Shown: positions 16,887 to 26,000, counted from the first letter of the stretch. The stretch is 64,000 bases of DNA from an uncultured Flavobacteriales bacterium (GCA_905479115.1 CAJQLF010000002.1:1-64000), one strand, 5' to 3'. The notes: a model not told the origin generated them from the letters alone. Numbers and translations are program-made.

Positions 16887-17690
16887 ATGACCTTAGAAAC
16901 CCAAGAGTGGCTGCCTGTGGACCTCACCGGAAAAACAGCTGTCGTATGCGGATCCACACAGGGGATCGGATTTGCAGCGGCCCAGCATCTAGCGGGGCTC
17001 GGCGCCCGCGTCCTTTTGATTGCCCGCAATGCCGAACGCTTGCATTCTGCACAAGCATCTTTGCCAAATCCTGAGCGCCATGCCACCGTTCAGGCTGATT
17101 TTAGCGACCCCACAGATGTGCAGCGTGCCATCGCTGAAATCACCGAGCGCGAACCTGTGCACATCTTGGTCAACAACACGGGAGGACCAGCGGGCGGGCC
17201 CATCGTCGATGCAGATATCCAAGCGTTTCGGAACACCTTTGAGCAGCATTTGGTCTGCAATCACCTCCTCGCTCAAGCTGTTTTGCCTGGAATGAAAGAC
17301 GCCGGATATGGCCGCATCATCAATGTAATTAGTACGAGTGTGAAGCAACCTCTGGCCAATCTCGGGGTGAGCAATACCATTCGAGGTGCCGTAGCCAGCT
17401 GGGCAAAGACCTGGGCCAATGAGGTCGGTGCCTTTGGCATCACAGTCAATAATGTCCTGCCCGGAGCGACGAATACAGCACGACTCGATCAAATCATTTC
17501 TGCAAAAGCGGACAAAACCGGTCGAAGTGAGACCGAAATTCGTGCGCAAATGGCCTCTGCGGTACCCCTAAATCGTACCGGAAACCCCGAAGAAGTGGGT
17601 CGTGCTATTGCATTTTTAGCTTCACCCTCAGCGAGTTACATTTCTGGTATTAATTTACCGGTAGACGGAGGCCGAACTTCTTCCTTGTGA
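16887..17690 (+). CDS. SDR-family oxidoreductase with replaced catalytic Tyr/Lys
   Basis: The 267-residue protein is a Rossmann-fold short-chain dehydrogenase: cofactor loop VCGSTQGIGFAAAQHL (about 20-35), NNTGG (about 96-100) and the C-terminal LASPSASYISGINLPVDGG. The usual Tyr-x-x-x-Lys catalytic pair is replaced by Ser162 and Arg166 in NLGVSNTIRGAV, although serines around 149-151 remain. A subgroup annotated as FabG-like SDRs shares this LxxSNxxR pattern, so the change is probably old and functional rather than decay. Substrate unknown. A near-consensus TAACTTCG lies four bases before the ATG; the gene is divergent from mce. Confidence 0.85.
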   Translation: MTLETQEWLPVDLTGKTAVVCGSTQGIGFAAAQHLAGLGARVLLIARNAERLHSAQASLPNPERHATVQADFSDPTDVQRAIAEITEREPVHILVNNTGGPAGGPIVDADIQAFRNTFEQHLVCNHLLAQAVLPGMKDAGYGRIINVISTSVKQPLANLGVSNTIRGAVASWAKTWANEVGAFGITVNNVLPGATNTARLDQIISAKADKTGRSETEIRAQMASAVPLNRTGNPEEVGRAIAFLASPSASYISGINLPVDGGRTSSL

Positions 17691-17692
17691 AT

Positions 17693-17700
17693 TAGATTTG
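17693..17700 (+). promoter_or_regulatory. Probable -7 box upstream of gdhA
   Basis: TAGATTTG matches TAnnTTTG, 24 bases before the gdhA ATG. No good TTG is placed upstream. Confidence 0.4.
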
Positions 17701-17724
17701 TGACGCTAAACGTTAATAGACACG

Positions 17725-19083
17725 TTGATGACTACCCCTCACCACGAGCAGATCAGCGCCTTCATGGCGGAGGTTGCTGCTCAGAATCCGAATGAAGCCG
17801 AATTCATTCAGGCGGTTCAAGAAGTCGCAGAGACTGTTATCCCTTTTATTGCTAACCATCCCAAGTATACGGAACACCGTATACTCGAGCGCATGGTCGA
17901 ACCTGAGCGTATCTTGATGTTCCGAGTTCCTTGGACGAACGACGCAGGCGAGGTACAGGTCAATAAAGGCTATCGCATAGAATTCAATTCCGCCATTGGG
18001 CCATACAAAGGGGGGCTGCGCTTCCACCCAACGGTGAATTTAAGCGTCCTGAAATTCTTGGGATTCGAACAAGTATTCAAGAACAGCCTAACGACATTGC
18101 CTATGGGCGGTGGAAAAGGGGGTTCCAACTTTAACCCCAAAGGCAAGTCGGACAATGAAGTGATGCGCTTTTGCCAAAGCTTCATGACCGAATTGGCCCG
18201 GCACATTGGCCCGAATACGGATGTTCCGGCCGGCGACATCGGCGTGGGCGGACGTGAGATTGGCTACATGTTTGGCCAGTACAAGCGCTTGCGCAATGAG
18301 TTCACCGGGGTTCTAACAGGCAAAGGCTTGAATTGGGGAGGTTCGTTGATTCGTCCTGAGGCGACGGGGTACGGTGCTGTGTATTTCGCAGCGGAAATGT
18401 TGGAAAGCCAAGGACAAAATTTCGAGGGCAAACGCGTTGCAATTTCCGGATCAGGAAACGTTGCACAATACGCCGCTGAAAAATGCACCCAAATGGGGGC
18501 AAAAGTGATCACGATGTCAGATTCGTCGGGATACATCCATGAGCCCAATGGCCTGTCTGAAGACCAACTTTCCTGGATCCAGGATTTGAAAAACGTCCGC
18601 CGTGGGCGCATCTCGGAATTCGCTGAAGCGTATCCCAGTGCTACATTCCACGCAGGAGAACGCCCGTGGGGTGTGGCCTGTGAAGCTGCATTTCCGTGTG
18701 CCACCCAGAATGAACTCAATGAATCGGAAGCCAAAGGACTCATTGCCAATGGATGCATTGTAGTCGCGGAAGGCGCGAACATGCCGTCTACCCCTGAAGC
18801 CATTGAAGCATTCCAAGCGGCAAAAGTGCTCTTCGCTCCGGGCAAGGCATCCAACGCTGGAGGTGTTGCGACGAGCGGCCTGGAGATGTCCCAGAATAGC
18901 CTGCGCATGAATTGGAGTCGCCAAGAAGTGGATGAGCGGTTGCTGAACATCATGAAGGACATTCATGCTCAATGCGTTTCGTACGGCACGGATGACTCAG
19001 GTTATGTGGATTATGTAAAAGGAGCTAATATCGCTGGATTTGTCAAGGTCGCAGATGCTATGATCGACCAAGGCGTTGTCTAG
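17725..19083 (+). CDS. gdhA: Glutamate dehydrogenase (NADP-type, 50-kDa class)
   Basis: GdhA reductively aminates 2-oxoglutarate with ammonium, linking carbon and nitrogen metabolism. The 452-residue length and the segments GYRIEFNSAIGPYKGGLRFH, LPMGGGKGGSNFNPKGKSD (catalytic Lys130) and VPAGDIGVGGREIGYMFG match the hexameric bacterial class that usually prefers NADPH. The nucleotide-binding fold appears near ISGSGNVAQYAAEK (about residue 235). Cofactor preference is inferred from class, not proven. It stands alone behind its own promoter box; the next gene starts 17 bases later but has its own box. Confidence 0.96.
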   Translation: MMTTPHHEQISAFMAEVAAQNPNEAEFIQAVQEVAETVIPFIANHPKYTEHRILERMVEPERILMFRVPWTNDAGEVQVNKGYRIEFNSAIGPYKGGLRFHPTVNLSVLKFLGFEQVFKNSLTTLPMGGGKGGSNFNPKGKSDNEVMRFCQSFMTELARHIGPNTDVPAGDIGVGGREIGYMFGQYKRLRNEFTGVLTGKGLNWGGSLIRPEATGYGAVYFAAEMLESQGQNFEGKRVAISGSGNVAQYAAEKCTQMGAKVITMSDSSGYIHEPNGLSEDQLSWIQDLKNVRRGRISEFAEAYPSATFHAGERPWGVACEAAFPCATQNELNESEAKGLIANGCIVVAEGANMPSTPEAIEAFQAAKVLFAPGKASNAGGVATSGLEMSQNSLRMNWSRQEVDERLLNIMKDIHAQCVSYGTDDSGYVDYVKGANIAGFVKVADAMIDQGVV

Positions 19084-19088
19084 GGAGT

Positions 19089-19096
19089 TATCTTTG
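19089..19096 (+). promoter_or_regulatory. Probable -7 box abutting the cytochrome-like gene
   Basis: TATCTTTG is followed by ACAA and the ATG at 19101, predicting a leaderless transcript for the cytochrome-like pair and hflX. It begins 6 bases after the gdhA stop codon. Confidence 0.45.
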
Positions 19097-19100
19097 ACAA

Positions 19101-19547
19101 ATGATTACAGGATTTCAACACATGCACAGCGCGTTGCGCTGGGTAGTCCTCGCCTTACTGGTGCTCACGCTCATCAAGGCATGGCAAAATAGAAACGGTG
19201 CATTTACTGCAGATCAGGGCAAATTAGGTTTGTTTACCATGATATCATTGCATGTCCAATTGTTGCTCGGACTCGCCTTGTATGTGATGAAGGATTGGAT
19301 GTCCATGCTCGGAACACCGGGCGTCATGGAGTCTACCGTGATGCGCTTTTTTACGGTGGAACACCTCGCGGGGATGCTCATAGGTATTTTGTTTGGCACC
19401 CTTGGACACAGTCTCGTCAAACGGGCAGAAACGGATGCGCTCAAGCATCGACGCCAACTCCGGTATTTTGGCATTGCGTTGCTCATTATTGTAGCGAGCA
19501 TCCCATGGCCCATTCGTCCGGGGTTTGAAGCGTACGGCTGGTTCTGA
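19101..19547 (+). CDS. Four-helix membrane protein, cytochrome b-like
   Basis: The 148-residue protein has four predicted membrane helices (about 12-27, 43-62, 85-105, 120-135). Histidines fall within or at the ends of these helices (His9, His51, His88, His103), a layout compatible with heme b binding. Bacteroidota homologues are often labelled cytochrome B, but no experimental role is known to me. The stop codon overlaps the ATG of the cytochrome c lipoprotein gene (TGATG), so a two-component membrane electron carrier is plausible. What it oxidises or reduces cannot be told from sequence. Confidence 0.65.
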   Translation: MITGFQHMHSALRWVVLALLVLTLIKAWQNRNGAFTADQGKLGLFTMISLHVQLLLGLALYVMKDWMSMLGTPGVMESTVMRFFTVEHLAGMLIGILFGTLGHSLVKRAETDALKHRRQLRYFGIALLIIVASIPWPIRPGFEAYGWF

Positions 19548-19912
19548 TGCCCCGTATGGTTACCCTCGCGCGCGCCTCCACTGCTCTTTTAGCGGGTTTT
19601 ATTCTTCTCGTGTTGAGCCAATGCGGCTCGGCCGACCCAGCTGCCGAGCAAAACAGTGATCCAAGCGAGGCACCGTCCCAAGCTGCTATCAAACGGGCAT
19701 ACACCATGAAGTGCTCTTTATGCCACGGAACGGACGGTCGCCTAATGGCTTCGAAAGCACCCGATTTGAGCACATCCACCATGACAATTGAAGAGCGCAT
19801 TGCCATCATTACCTACGGCAAAGGCACCATGCCCCCCCAAAAAGGCATCCTTGACCCGGCGATCATACGCGGAATTGCGGATTACGTAGGCACCTTTCAG
19901 GATGTGAAGTAA
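19547..19912 (+). CDS. c-type cytochrome lipoprotein
   Basis: The 121-residue protein has a lipoprotein signal peptide with lipobox LSQC (Cys26), a short low-complexity linker, then a small class I cytochrome c domain: heme-binding CSLCH at 56-60 and a probable axial Met95 in GTMPPQKG, ending with the family helix IADYVGTF. It would be anchored to the periplasmic face of a membrane and carry one electron. Start and stop overlap the neighbouring genes by one base each (TGATG upstream, TAATG into hflX), showing tight coupling. The partner oxidase or reductase is not identified. Confidence 0.88.
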   Translation: MPRMVTLARASTALLAGFILLVLSQCGSADPAAEQNSDPSEAPSQAAIKRAYTMKCSLCHGTDGRLMASKAPDLSTSTMTIEERIAIITYGKGTMPPQKGILDPAIIRGIADYVGTFQDVK

Positions 19913-21090
19913 TGCTCGAGAAAAAACTCATTTCCACCGCGCAAGAACCTGAGACTTGCGTGCTTATTGGTCTGGTAACGGGACGTGAATCACGAGATGA
20001 AGTCCAAGAGCACCTCGAAGAATTGGCCTTTTTGGCGACCACCGCTGATGCGAATAATCAACGCACATTCGTCCAGAGTTTAGATCGACCGGACACCCGA
20101 ACGTTTGTTGGAAGCGGTAAGCTTCAGGAAATCAAAGAATACGTCGAGGAGCATGAAATTGACATCCTCATCTTCGATGATGAGCTCACACCCACTCAGC
20201 TGCGCAATATCGAGCGGGAGATTCCGGAGCACAAGATTTTAGATCGGCCCAACTTAATCCTGGATATTTTTGCCCAACGTGCTCGAACAGCACACGCCAA
20301 AACTCAAGTGGAACTCGCGCAATACCAGTACCTCCTCCCCCGATTGACCAACATGTGGACCCACCTGCAAAAGCAAAAAGGCGGGATTGGCATGAAGGGA
20401 CCGGGAGAGAAAGAAATTGAAACGGATCGCCGAATCATACGCGACCGAATTAGCCACTTGAAGAAGGAGCTCAAGGCCATTGACCGTCAGATGGCCACTC
20501 AGCGGGGAAACCGCGGCGCACTCGTGCGCGTCGCCTTGGTTGGCTATACCAATGCGGGAAAGAGCACTTTGATGACGAGGATGTCTAAAAGTGAAGTCTT
20601 TGCCGAGAATAAATTGTTCGCCACGTTGGATACAACGGTTCGAAAGGTGGTCTTGCACAACCTGCCATTTCTTTTGAGTGATACCGTTGGATTCATCCGA
20701 AAGCTGCCGCATCAGCTGATTGAAAGCTTTAAATCCACGCTGGACGAAACGCGCGAGAGTGATCTGTTGCTCCACGTCGTTGATATCAGTCATCCGCAAT
20801 TCGAAGAGCACATCGCCGTCGTGGAGTCCACGCTGGCAGAAATCGGAAGCGACGATAAACCCGCAATGATTGTGTTCAATAAAATTGACCAGATCACTGT
20901 CGAGCCCTTCGGTCCGACCCAGGAGGATCAGATGGCGGGCATTCGAGAACGATTCGAACGCAACGACCGCCACGTCATTTTCATCTCCGCAAAAGACAAA
21001 GTCGGGATGGATGAAATGCGTGAAATTGTTTTTGAAGCGGTGAAGGAAATTCACGTGAAGCGGTATCCTTATCACAACTTCCTTTATTAA
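19912..21090 (+). CDS. hflX: Ribosome-associated GTPase HflX
   Basis: HflX binds 50S subunits and rescues stalled or heat-damaged ribosomes in other bacteria. The 392-residue protein has the N-terminal HflX domain (VGSGKLQEIKEYV, IFDDELTPTQLRNIE), the linker motif GGIGMKGPGEKEIETDRR, and a TRAFAC GTPase domain with G1 GYTNAGKSTL (about residue 215), G3 DTVGFIRKLPHQLIESF and G4 NKID. Its ATG overlaps the stop of the cytochrome c gene by one base, an unexpected operon partner, and rbfA, another ribosome factor, follows 24 bases downstream. Confidence 0.95.
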   Translation: MLEKKLISTAQEPETCVLIGLVTGRESRDEVQEHLEELAFLATTADANNQRTFVQSLDRPDTRTFVGSGKLQEIKEYVEEHEIDILIFDDELTPTQLRNIEREIPEHKILDRPNLILDIFAQRARTAHAKTQVELAQYQYLLPRLTNMWTHLQKQKGGIGMKGPGEKEIETDRRIIRDRISHLKKELKAIDRQMATQRGNRGALVRVALVGYTNAGKSTLMTRMSKSEVFAENKLFATLDTTVRKVVLHNLPFLLSDTVGFIRKLPHQLIESFKSTLDETRESDLLLHVVDISHPQFEEHIAVVESTLAEIGSDDKPAMIVFNKIDQITVEPFGPTQEDQMAGIRERFERNDRHVIFISAKDKVGMDEMREIVFEAVKEIHVKRYPYHNFLY

Positions 21091-21114
21091 ACCGGACTTT
21101 CCGACCTTTACCCC

Positions 21115-21453
21115 ATGGCAGGAATACGTCAAGAAAAAATGGCCGAATTGATTCGGCGCGATCTCAGTGTCATCTTTCAGCGTGAGGCGAACTCATGGTT
21201 TGGGGGTATGTTCATTTCCGTGACGCAAGTTCGGATGGCGCCCGACCTTGGATTAGCTAAGGTTTACTTGAGCTTTATGGCGGTGCCCGACAAAAAGATT
21301 GCCCTTGAAGCAGTTCGCCAAGAGGGATGGCGAGTGCGGAAGACATTGGGGGGGATCATCGGCAAACAAGTGCGCGTCATTCCCGCGTTGAATTTCTACT
21401 TAGACGATAGCTTGGATTATTACGAGACCATCGATCAAGCCTTGAAGAAATAA
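21115..21453 (+). CDS. rbfA: 30S ribosome-binding factor A
   Basis: RbfA helps mature the 16S rRNA 5' end during 30S assembly. The 112-residue KH-like protein has the typical opening with a basic helix (RQEKMAELIRRDLSVIFQRE), the central VTQVRMAPDLGLAKVYLSF strand and a late VIPALNFYLDDSLDYYETID. It follows hflX and precedes an ABC permease by 13 bases; in many Bacteroidota rbfA is likewise next to the LolC/E-like permease gene. Start ATG has no Shine-Dalgarno. Confidence 0.94.
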   Translation: MAGIRQEKMAELIRRDLSVIFQREANSWFGGMFISVTQVRMAPDLGLAKVYLSFMAVPDKKIALEAVRQEGWRVRKTLGGIIGKQVRVIPALNFYLDDSLDYYETIDQALKK

Positions 21454-21466
21454 TGCTACCGCTCCT

Positions 21467-22717
21467 GTGAACCTTCCGATTCGTCTTGCATGGCGTTATG
21501 CGTGGACCCGACGGTCCCGCAGCATCACGCATCTTATTTCGGGGATATCCATGTTTGTGATAGCAGCTGTGACAGCCGCAATGATTGCTGTCCTGAGCGC
21601 TTTTAATGGAATTGAGTCCGTCGTTACGGAACTTTTCGGAACCCTCGATGCACCCCTCGCCATCGTCTCGATGGAAGGAAATGCACTTCCTGACAGCACC
21701 GGTGAATGGCTCGAAGCACATTTTGGGATGGACAGTGATTCACCCCTCCTGGAGCACATCGCTCCTGTCATCGAAGACGAAGCTGTGCTCTCTTGGAATG
21801 GCAACGCACCTCAAGTAGTCAAGGTGTTGGCATTTGATTCCACCATGCTTCATGCAGCGGACATCGAGCGAGCCTTGCGGGGAGGGACTTGGTCTCCCGA
21901 ATGGGCGCAAGGCTCATCCTGCGTCGCCCTGGGGCTTGGCGTGAGAAATGTTTTGGGAATCGGATCCTTGAACGCGACCGAGGATAAGGCCAGCTTGCTC
22001 TTCCGAGCACCAATTCGAGGAAAGAAAATGGCGCGGTACAAAGAAAATGCCTTTCAATCAGAGCGTGCTTTTGCATGCGATGTGTTTTCGGTCAATGCCG
22101 AAATTGATCGCAAATACGTGCTGGCTCCACTTGACTTTGCGCGCTTATTGTTTCAACGAAATGAATCTGTCAATCGCTTTGAGATCCGGCCTGTCGAAGG
22201 ATCTGACGGCGATGAAATAGCCCGGATCATTTCGGCGAAAATCACAGAACAGAACCTGCCTTGGCGCGTCCGCACCCGGGACGAAAAAAATGCACTGATT
22301 ACCCAAACCAACCGCGCTGAAAAATGGGCGACGTTTGTCATTCTGAGCTTCATTCTCGTCGTCGCCGCTTTTAATGTCATGGCCTCCTTGACCATGCTCT
22401 TGCTCGAAAAGCGCCAAGACATCGAAGTGTTGAACGCCATGGGACTAACGGGCTGGCGATTGGAACAAGTATTCGCTTGGCAAGGTGTTTTGATCAACGC
22501 CATCGGTGGTGCAGTAGGCATGGGGATTGGCGTAGGCCTTGTTTGGGGTCAACGAACGTTTGGGTGGGTCAAATTGCAAGGATCCGTGATTCCATCTTAT
22601 CCCGTGGAACTGGCCTTGGGCGATGTATTGGGCACCCTAGCCGTCGTGGTGTTCCTCGGGGGCATCGGATCTGGATGGATGGTTCGCAACCTCGTCCATC
22701 GCTTCATTGAGCGGTAA
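21467..22717 (+). CDS. LolC/LolE-type ABC transporter permease (FtsX/MacB fold)
   Basis: The 416-residue protein has one N-terminal membrane helix (about 22-45), a large periplasmic MacB-like domain and three C-terminal helices, the FtsX-fold layout. The opening MNLPIRLAWRYAWTRRSRS and ISMFVIAAVTAAMIAVLSAFNG resemble lipoprotein-releasing permeases; the FtsX segment includes FNVMASLTMLLLEKRQDIEVLNAMG. It likely works with a separate ATPase in lipoprotein release to the outer membrane; that ATPase is not in this window. Translation starts at a GTG. It converges on dusB with only five bases between stops. Confidence 0.87.
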   Translation: MNLPIRLAWRYAWTRRSRSITHLISGISMFVIAAVTAAMIAVLSAFNGIESVVTELFGTLDAPLAIVSMEGNALPDSTGEWLEAHFGMDSDSPLLEHIAPVIEDEAVLSWNGNAPQVVKVLAFDSTMLHAADIERALRGGTWSPEWAQGSSCVALGLGVRNVLGIGSLNATEDKASLLFRAPIRGKKMARYKENAFQSERAFACDVFSVNAEIDRKYVLAPLDFARLLFQRNESVNRFEIRPVEGSDGDEIARIISAKITEQNLPWRVRTRDEKNALITQTNRAEKWATFVILSFILVVAAFNVMASLTMLLLEKRQDIEVLNAMGLTGWRLEQVFAWQGVLINAIGGAVGMGIGVGLVWGQRTFGWVKLQGSVIPSYPVELALGDVLGTLAVVVFLGGIGSGWMVRNLVHRFIER

Positions 22718-22722
22718 CGCGC

Positions 22723-23733
22723 TCAAGCCAGCTCGAACGGCAACGATTCCAGTTCGGTCAACTTCGTGCGAATGGCCTCAACCTCATCCATGGTTACCAA
22801 TTCCAATCGGTGCTGCTTGAAGTCCCTCAAGCCTTTGAAGTAATTGGCATAATGTCGCCTCATTTCTACCACTCCCAGCCGATCTCCTTTCCATTCGATG
22901 CTCTTCTCGAAATGCTCCCTGGCCACATCTACCCGCTCTATCATGCCCGGCGGTGGCAGGATTTCACCCGTAGCCATGTAATGCTTCATCTCCCGAAATA
23001 CCCACGGTGTTCCAATACTGGCACGACCAATCATGATTCCGTCGACCCCATAGCGTGAACGATATTCCATCGCTTTCTGCGGAGAATCAATGTCGCCGTT
23101 GCCAAAGACGGGGATGTGCATCCGTGGATTGTTCTTGACCGCCGCAATCAGAGACCAATCGGCCTGCCCTTTGTACATCTGAGCGCGTGTGCGACCGTGA
23201 ATGCTAATGGCTTTGATTCCCACGTCTTGCAAACGCTCGGCTACATCGACAATGTGTTTGGATTGCTCATCCCATCCGAGGCGTGTCTTTACTGTAACCG
23301 GTAACGTGCACGTGTCAACGATTTCCTTGGTCATGGACACCATCTTCGGGATGTCCTGAAGGATGCCCGCACCCGCGCCGCGGCATGCGACTTTTTTTAC
23401 TGGGCACCCGTAATTGATGTCAACGATATCGGGCTTTGCTTCTTCGGTAATTGCCGCAGCTTGACGCATAGAATCGATCTCGCTGCCAAAGATTTGAATC
23501 CCAATCGGGCGCTCATATTCGAAGATATCCAGCTTGGCTCGGCTTTTTACTGCGTCCCGAATGAGGCCCTCAGAACTAATGAATTCCGTGTACATCAAGT
23601 CAGCACCGTACTTCTTGCATAACGCGCGAAAAGGCGGATCGCTGACATCCTCCATGGGAGCCAACAAAAAGGGGAATTCAGCAATTTCTATGTCTCCGAT
23701 CCGTACCAATGGCACTGCTATGTTGAGTTTCAT
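22723..23733 (-). CDS. dusB: tRNA-dihydrouridine synthase
   Basis: Dus enzymes reduce specific uridines of tRNA with FMN and NADPH. The 336-residue TIM-barrel protein has LLAPMEDVSDPPFRALCKKYGADLMYTEF, the catalytic cysteine Cys110 in NYGCPVKKV followed by GAGAGIL, the HGRTRAQMYKGQADW segment and the phosphate-binding GNGDIDSP and DGIMIGRASIG. The start at 23733 (MKLNIAVPLV) is preferred to a longer frame reaching 23793, which runs into the divergent gene. A TAATTTTG box lies 32 bases upstream. Confidence 0.95.
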   Translation of the reverse strand: MKLNIAVPLVRIGDIEIAEFPFLLAPMEDVSDPPFRALCKKYGADLMYTEFISSEGLIRDAVKSRAKLDIFEYERPIGIQIFGSEIDSMRQAAAITEEAKPDIVDINYGCPVKKVACRGAGAGILQDIPKMVSMTKEIVDTCTLPVTVKTRLGWDEQSKHIVDVAERLQDVGIKAISIHGRTRAQMYKGQADWSLIAAVKNNPRMHIPVFGNGDIDSPQKAMEYRSRYGVDGIMIGRASIGTPWVFREMKHYMATGEILPPPGMIERVDVAREHFEKSIEWKGDRLGVVEMRRHYANYFKGLRDFKQHRLELVTMDEVEAIRTKLTELESLPFELA

Positions 23734-23765
23734 CCTTTTCAGCGAACTTGCGCTTTCGGACTTCG

Positions 23766-23773
23766 CAAAATTA
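23766..23773 (-). promoter_or_regulatory. Probable -7 box of dusB
   Basis: On the minus strand TAATTTTG matches TAnnTTTG, 32 bases before dusB and only five bases from the start codon of the divergent CPBP gene. A CAA (TTG on the minus strand) occurs at 22 bases spacing. Confidence 0.45.
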
Positions 23774-23777
23774 CACC

Positions 23778-24704
23778 ATGATTCGAACCGCATTCCAATC
23801 CATGCACCCTTTCGGGCAATTAATCTTCTTCTTTTGCCTCGTTCTCATGGGAATGGGCATCGCATCTGGGTTGGGGTTGATCGCACTCTCAGGACTGATG
23901 GGCCATTCGGTCGAAGAAGCGGTGGCTTTTGCCTCTGATGCTGGTTCGCGTGATGGCCGGGTTTACAACCTAGTCATCAATGGATTCAATCAGCTGTTTT
24001 CGTTCGGACTCATGGCTTGGATCGCCAGTCGACTCTTTGCAGGGCGCACCTTTTTGGCCTTGGGAAAAATTTCGGCCCCTTGGATCGTGGCGTCGGTCGC
24101 ACTTGCCTGGGCCGCACAGCCGCTCATCGACTTGACGTTTCGCCTGAATGCCGCTGCCTTGAATTTCATGCCGGATTCATGGGTAGAGACCGCCAACAGA
24201 TTCGAGGCCTTGGCCGCAGAGGTGACAGCCTCGATGCTTTCCTTTGATGAAGCGTGGCAATTTCCAGCGACACTGGTGATCGTCGCTTTGATGCCTGCTG
24301 TTTGCGAAGAATTGGCGTTTCGTGGGGTCATTCAGCCGCTCGTCGCCAAATGGACCAACAACATCCATGCTGCGGTATGGATGGCAGCATTTTTATTCAG
24401 TGCCATTCACCTTCAGTTCCACGGATTTCTGCCCAGAATGATTTTGGGCGCCGGATTGGGTTATTTGGTCGTTTACAGTGGGAGTCTGTGGCCGGCCATC
24501 GCCGCTCATTTCTTCAACAACGCTGCCGCCATCGTGATGGCCCTGGTCTACGGCCCGGAATGGGTCGAGGCAGAGCTGAATTCGACGTCAAGCTGGGAGT
24601 GGGGCGACTACGGCTTAGCCGCCGTGGCACTTGGAATCGGCGTTTATGCCGTTCGCTGGGTTCGCAGTAACGGCCAGTGGTCAGCCTCGCACCCCATTCA
24701 TTGA
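23778..24704 (+). CDS. CPBP-family intramembrane metalloprotease (CAAX protease/bacteriocin-processing)
   Basis: The 308-residue protein has about eight membrane segments and the conserved CPBP motifs in order: EELAFRG (Glu-Glu-x-x-x-Arg), a FSAIHLQFHG histidine motif and HFFNNAAAIV (His-x-x-x-Asn), which form the intramembrane metal/proteolytic site of Rce1-like proteins. The bacterial substrates are mostly unknown. The start at the ATG 23778 is preferred to a TTG at 23748. The gene is divergent from dusB and its stop overlaps the ispD stop by seven bases. Confidence 0.9.
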   Translation: MIRTAFQSMHPFGQLIFFFCLVLMGMGIASGLGLIALSGLMGHSVEEAVAFASDAGSRDGRVYNLVINGFNQLFSFGLMAWIASRLFAGRTFLALGKISAPWIVASVALAWAAQPLIDLTFRLNAAALNFMPDSWVETANRFEALAAEVTASMLSFDEAWQFPATLVIVALMPAVCEELAFRGVIQPLVAKWTNNIHAAVWMAAFLFSAIHLQFHGFLPRMILGAGLGYLVVYSGSLWPAIAAHFFNNAAAIVMALVYGPEWVEAELNSTSSWEWGDYGLAAVALGIGVYAVRWVRSNGQWSASHPIH

Positions 24705-25378
24705 TCTGAGCGCTGGGCCTGCATAAAGGCCTGAGCAATAAACAAATCTTCGGGAGTTGTCACCTTGATGTTTTCCAAATCACCCGGTACGAGATGAATC
24801 GCCTGGCCTGAAAATTCGAACACACTCGCATCATCTGTAAATTCTGACCGAAACCCCGATGCGTATGCCTCCTTGAGCAACTTTAAATCGAAGCACTGGG
24901 GAGTCTGCACCGCCCTCAATCGATCCCGAATCAAGGCATGAGATGCCGCTCCGTTGACTTCTCGAACGCTGTCCTTCACCGGGACCACAGGAACCGCAGA
25001 ACCGAGCTCAACCGCCTCATCAAAACACCTGCGAATCGTCGCTGCGGTGACAAATGGTCGAACGGCATCGTGGATGCCGACCACGCCTTCCTCCGGCAAT
25101 GCCGCTAGCCCATTGGCCACAGAGTGCCAGCGTTCTTCGCCCCCTGGAATCACCTGATCTGCTCCCGCTGGCCCGAAGCGGTTCTCCAATTCGCGAAACG
25201 TTTCCATCAAGCTTTCATGCAACACAAGCACCACGTGCAAGCCTTCCAAGGCCTCTTGAAAACGCCGAAGGGTCCACCACATCAGTGGAAGACCCTCCAA
25301 CATCAAAAATTGCTTTGCAACGGGCTGCGCCATGCGCGTACCCGTTCCTCCCGCAACAATGATCAAATATTGTTTCAC
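24698..25378 (-). CDS. ispD: 2-C-methyl-D-erythritol 4-phosphate cytidylyltransferase
   Basis: IspD transfers CMP to methylerythritol phosphate in the MEP isoprenoid pathway. The 226-residue protein has the nucleotide loop [29 protein letters not shown], and RAVQTPQCF, all typical. The start is a GTG at 25378 that overlaps the sod stop codon (GTGA), giving a family-length protein; a longer frame overlaps sod further. It converges on the CPBP protease gene with overlapping stop codons. A polyprenyl synthase for downstream isoprenoids lies at 46.2 kb. Confidence 0.94.
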   Translation of the reverse strand: MKQYLIIVAGGTGTRMAQPVAKQFLMLEGLPLMWWTLRRFQEALEGLHVVLVLHESLMETFRELENRFGPAGADQVIPGGEERWHSVANGLAALPEEGVVGIHDAVRPFVTAATIRRCFDEAVELGSAVPVVPVKDSVREVNGAASHALIRDRLRAVQTPQCFDLKLLKEAYASGFRSEFTDDASVFEFSGQAIHLVPGDLENIKVTTPEDLFIAQAFMQAQRSDQ

Positions 25379-25980
25379 GCCTGCGCCGCTGCGTAGCGTG
25401 CAGCCACCGCGTTCCAATCAATCACATGAAAGAATGCAGCAATGTAGTCAGGACGTCTATTTTGATAGTTCAGGTAATAGGCGTGTTCCCAAACATCCAG
25501 CCCCATGATCGGCGTTCCACCGCATCCAACGCCTGGCATCAATGGGTTATCTTGGTTGGCAGAAGAGCAAACCTCCAGCTTGCCATCTTTTACGCACAAC
25601 CAAGCCCAACCCGAGCCGAAACGCGTAGCCGCTGCCTTTGCAAAGGCCTGTTGAAAAGCTTCCCATCCCCCCAAATCAGCATTAATCGCATCCGCCAGTG
25701 CACCGGTTGGCGCGCCTCCGCCGTCAGGTGACATGGTACTCCAAAACAAGCTGTGGTTGTAGTAGCCGCCGCCGTTGTTGCGCACAGCTCCGTTGTCCGA
25801 GTGCTCTGCCAACAAGGCCTCGATGGATTTACCTTCCATCTCTGTTCCTTCAATCGCAGCATTCAAGTTTTTGGTGTATCCAGCGTGATGCTTACCGTGG
25901 TGGATTTCCATCGTTTGAGCGTCAATGTGAGGGGCCAAGGCATCGTATGCATAAGGCAACGTAGGGAGTTCAAAAGCCAT
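25375..25980 (-). CDS. sodA: Superoxide dismutase, Mn-type of the Fe/Mn family
   Basis: The enzyme dismutates superoxide. The 201-residue protein has the opening [18 protein letters not shown] and all four metal ligands: His27 (HHGKHHAGY region), His76 in YYNHSLFW, Asp162 and His166 in DVWEHAYYL. The active-site outer-sphere Gln lies in ANQDNPLM (about 143) and the preceding position before the second ligand is glycine-rich, which points to manganese rather than iron use, though mixed use is known. The gene follows the ctp protease by 20 bases and is translationally coupled to ispD. Confidence 0.94.
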   Translation of the reverse strand: MAFELPTLPYAYDALAPHIDAQTMEIHHGKHHAGYTKNLNAAIEGTEMEGKSIEALLAEHSDNGAVRNNGGGYYNHSLFWSTMSPDGGGAPTGALADAINADLGGWEAFQQAFAKAAATRFGSGWAWLCVKDGKLEVCSSANQDNPLMPGVGCGGTPIMGLDVWEHAYYLNYQNRRPDYIAAFFHVIDWNAVAARYAAAQA

Positions 25981-26000
25981 GGGGTGTGTTTTTAGAGTGG

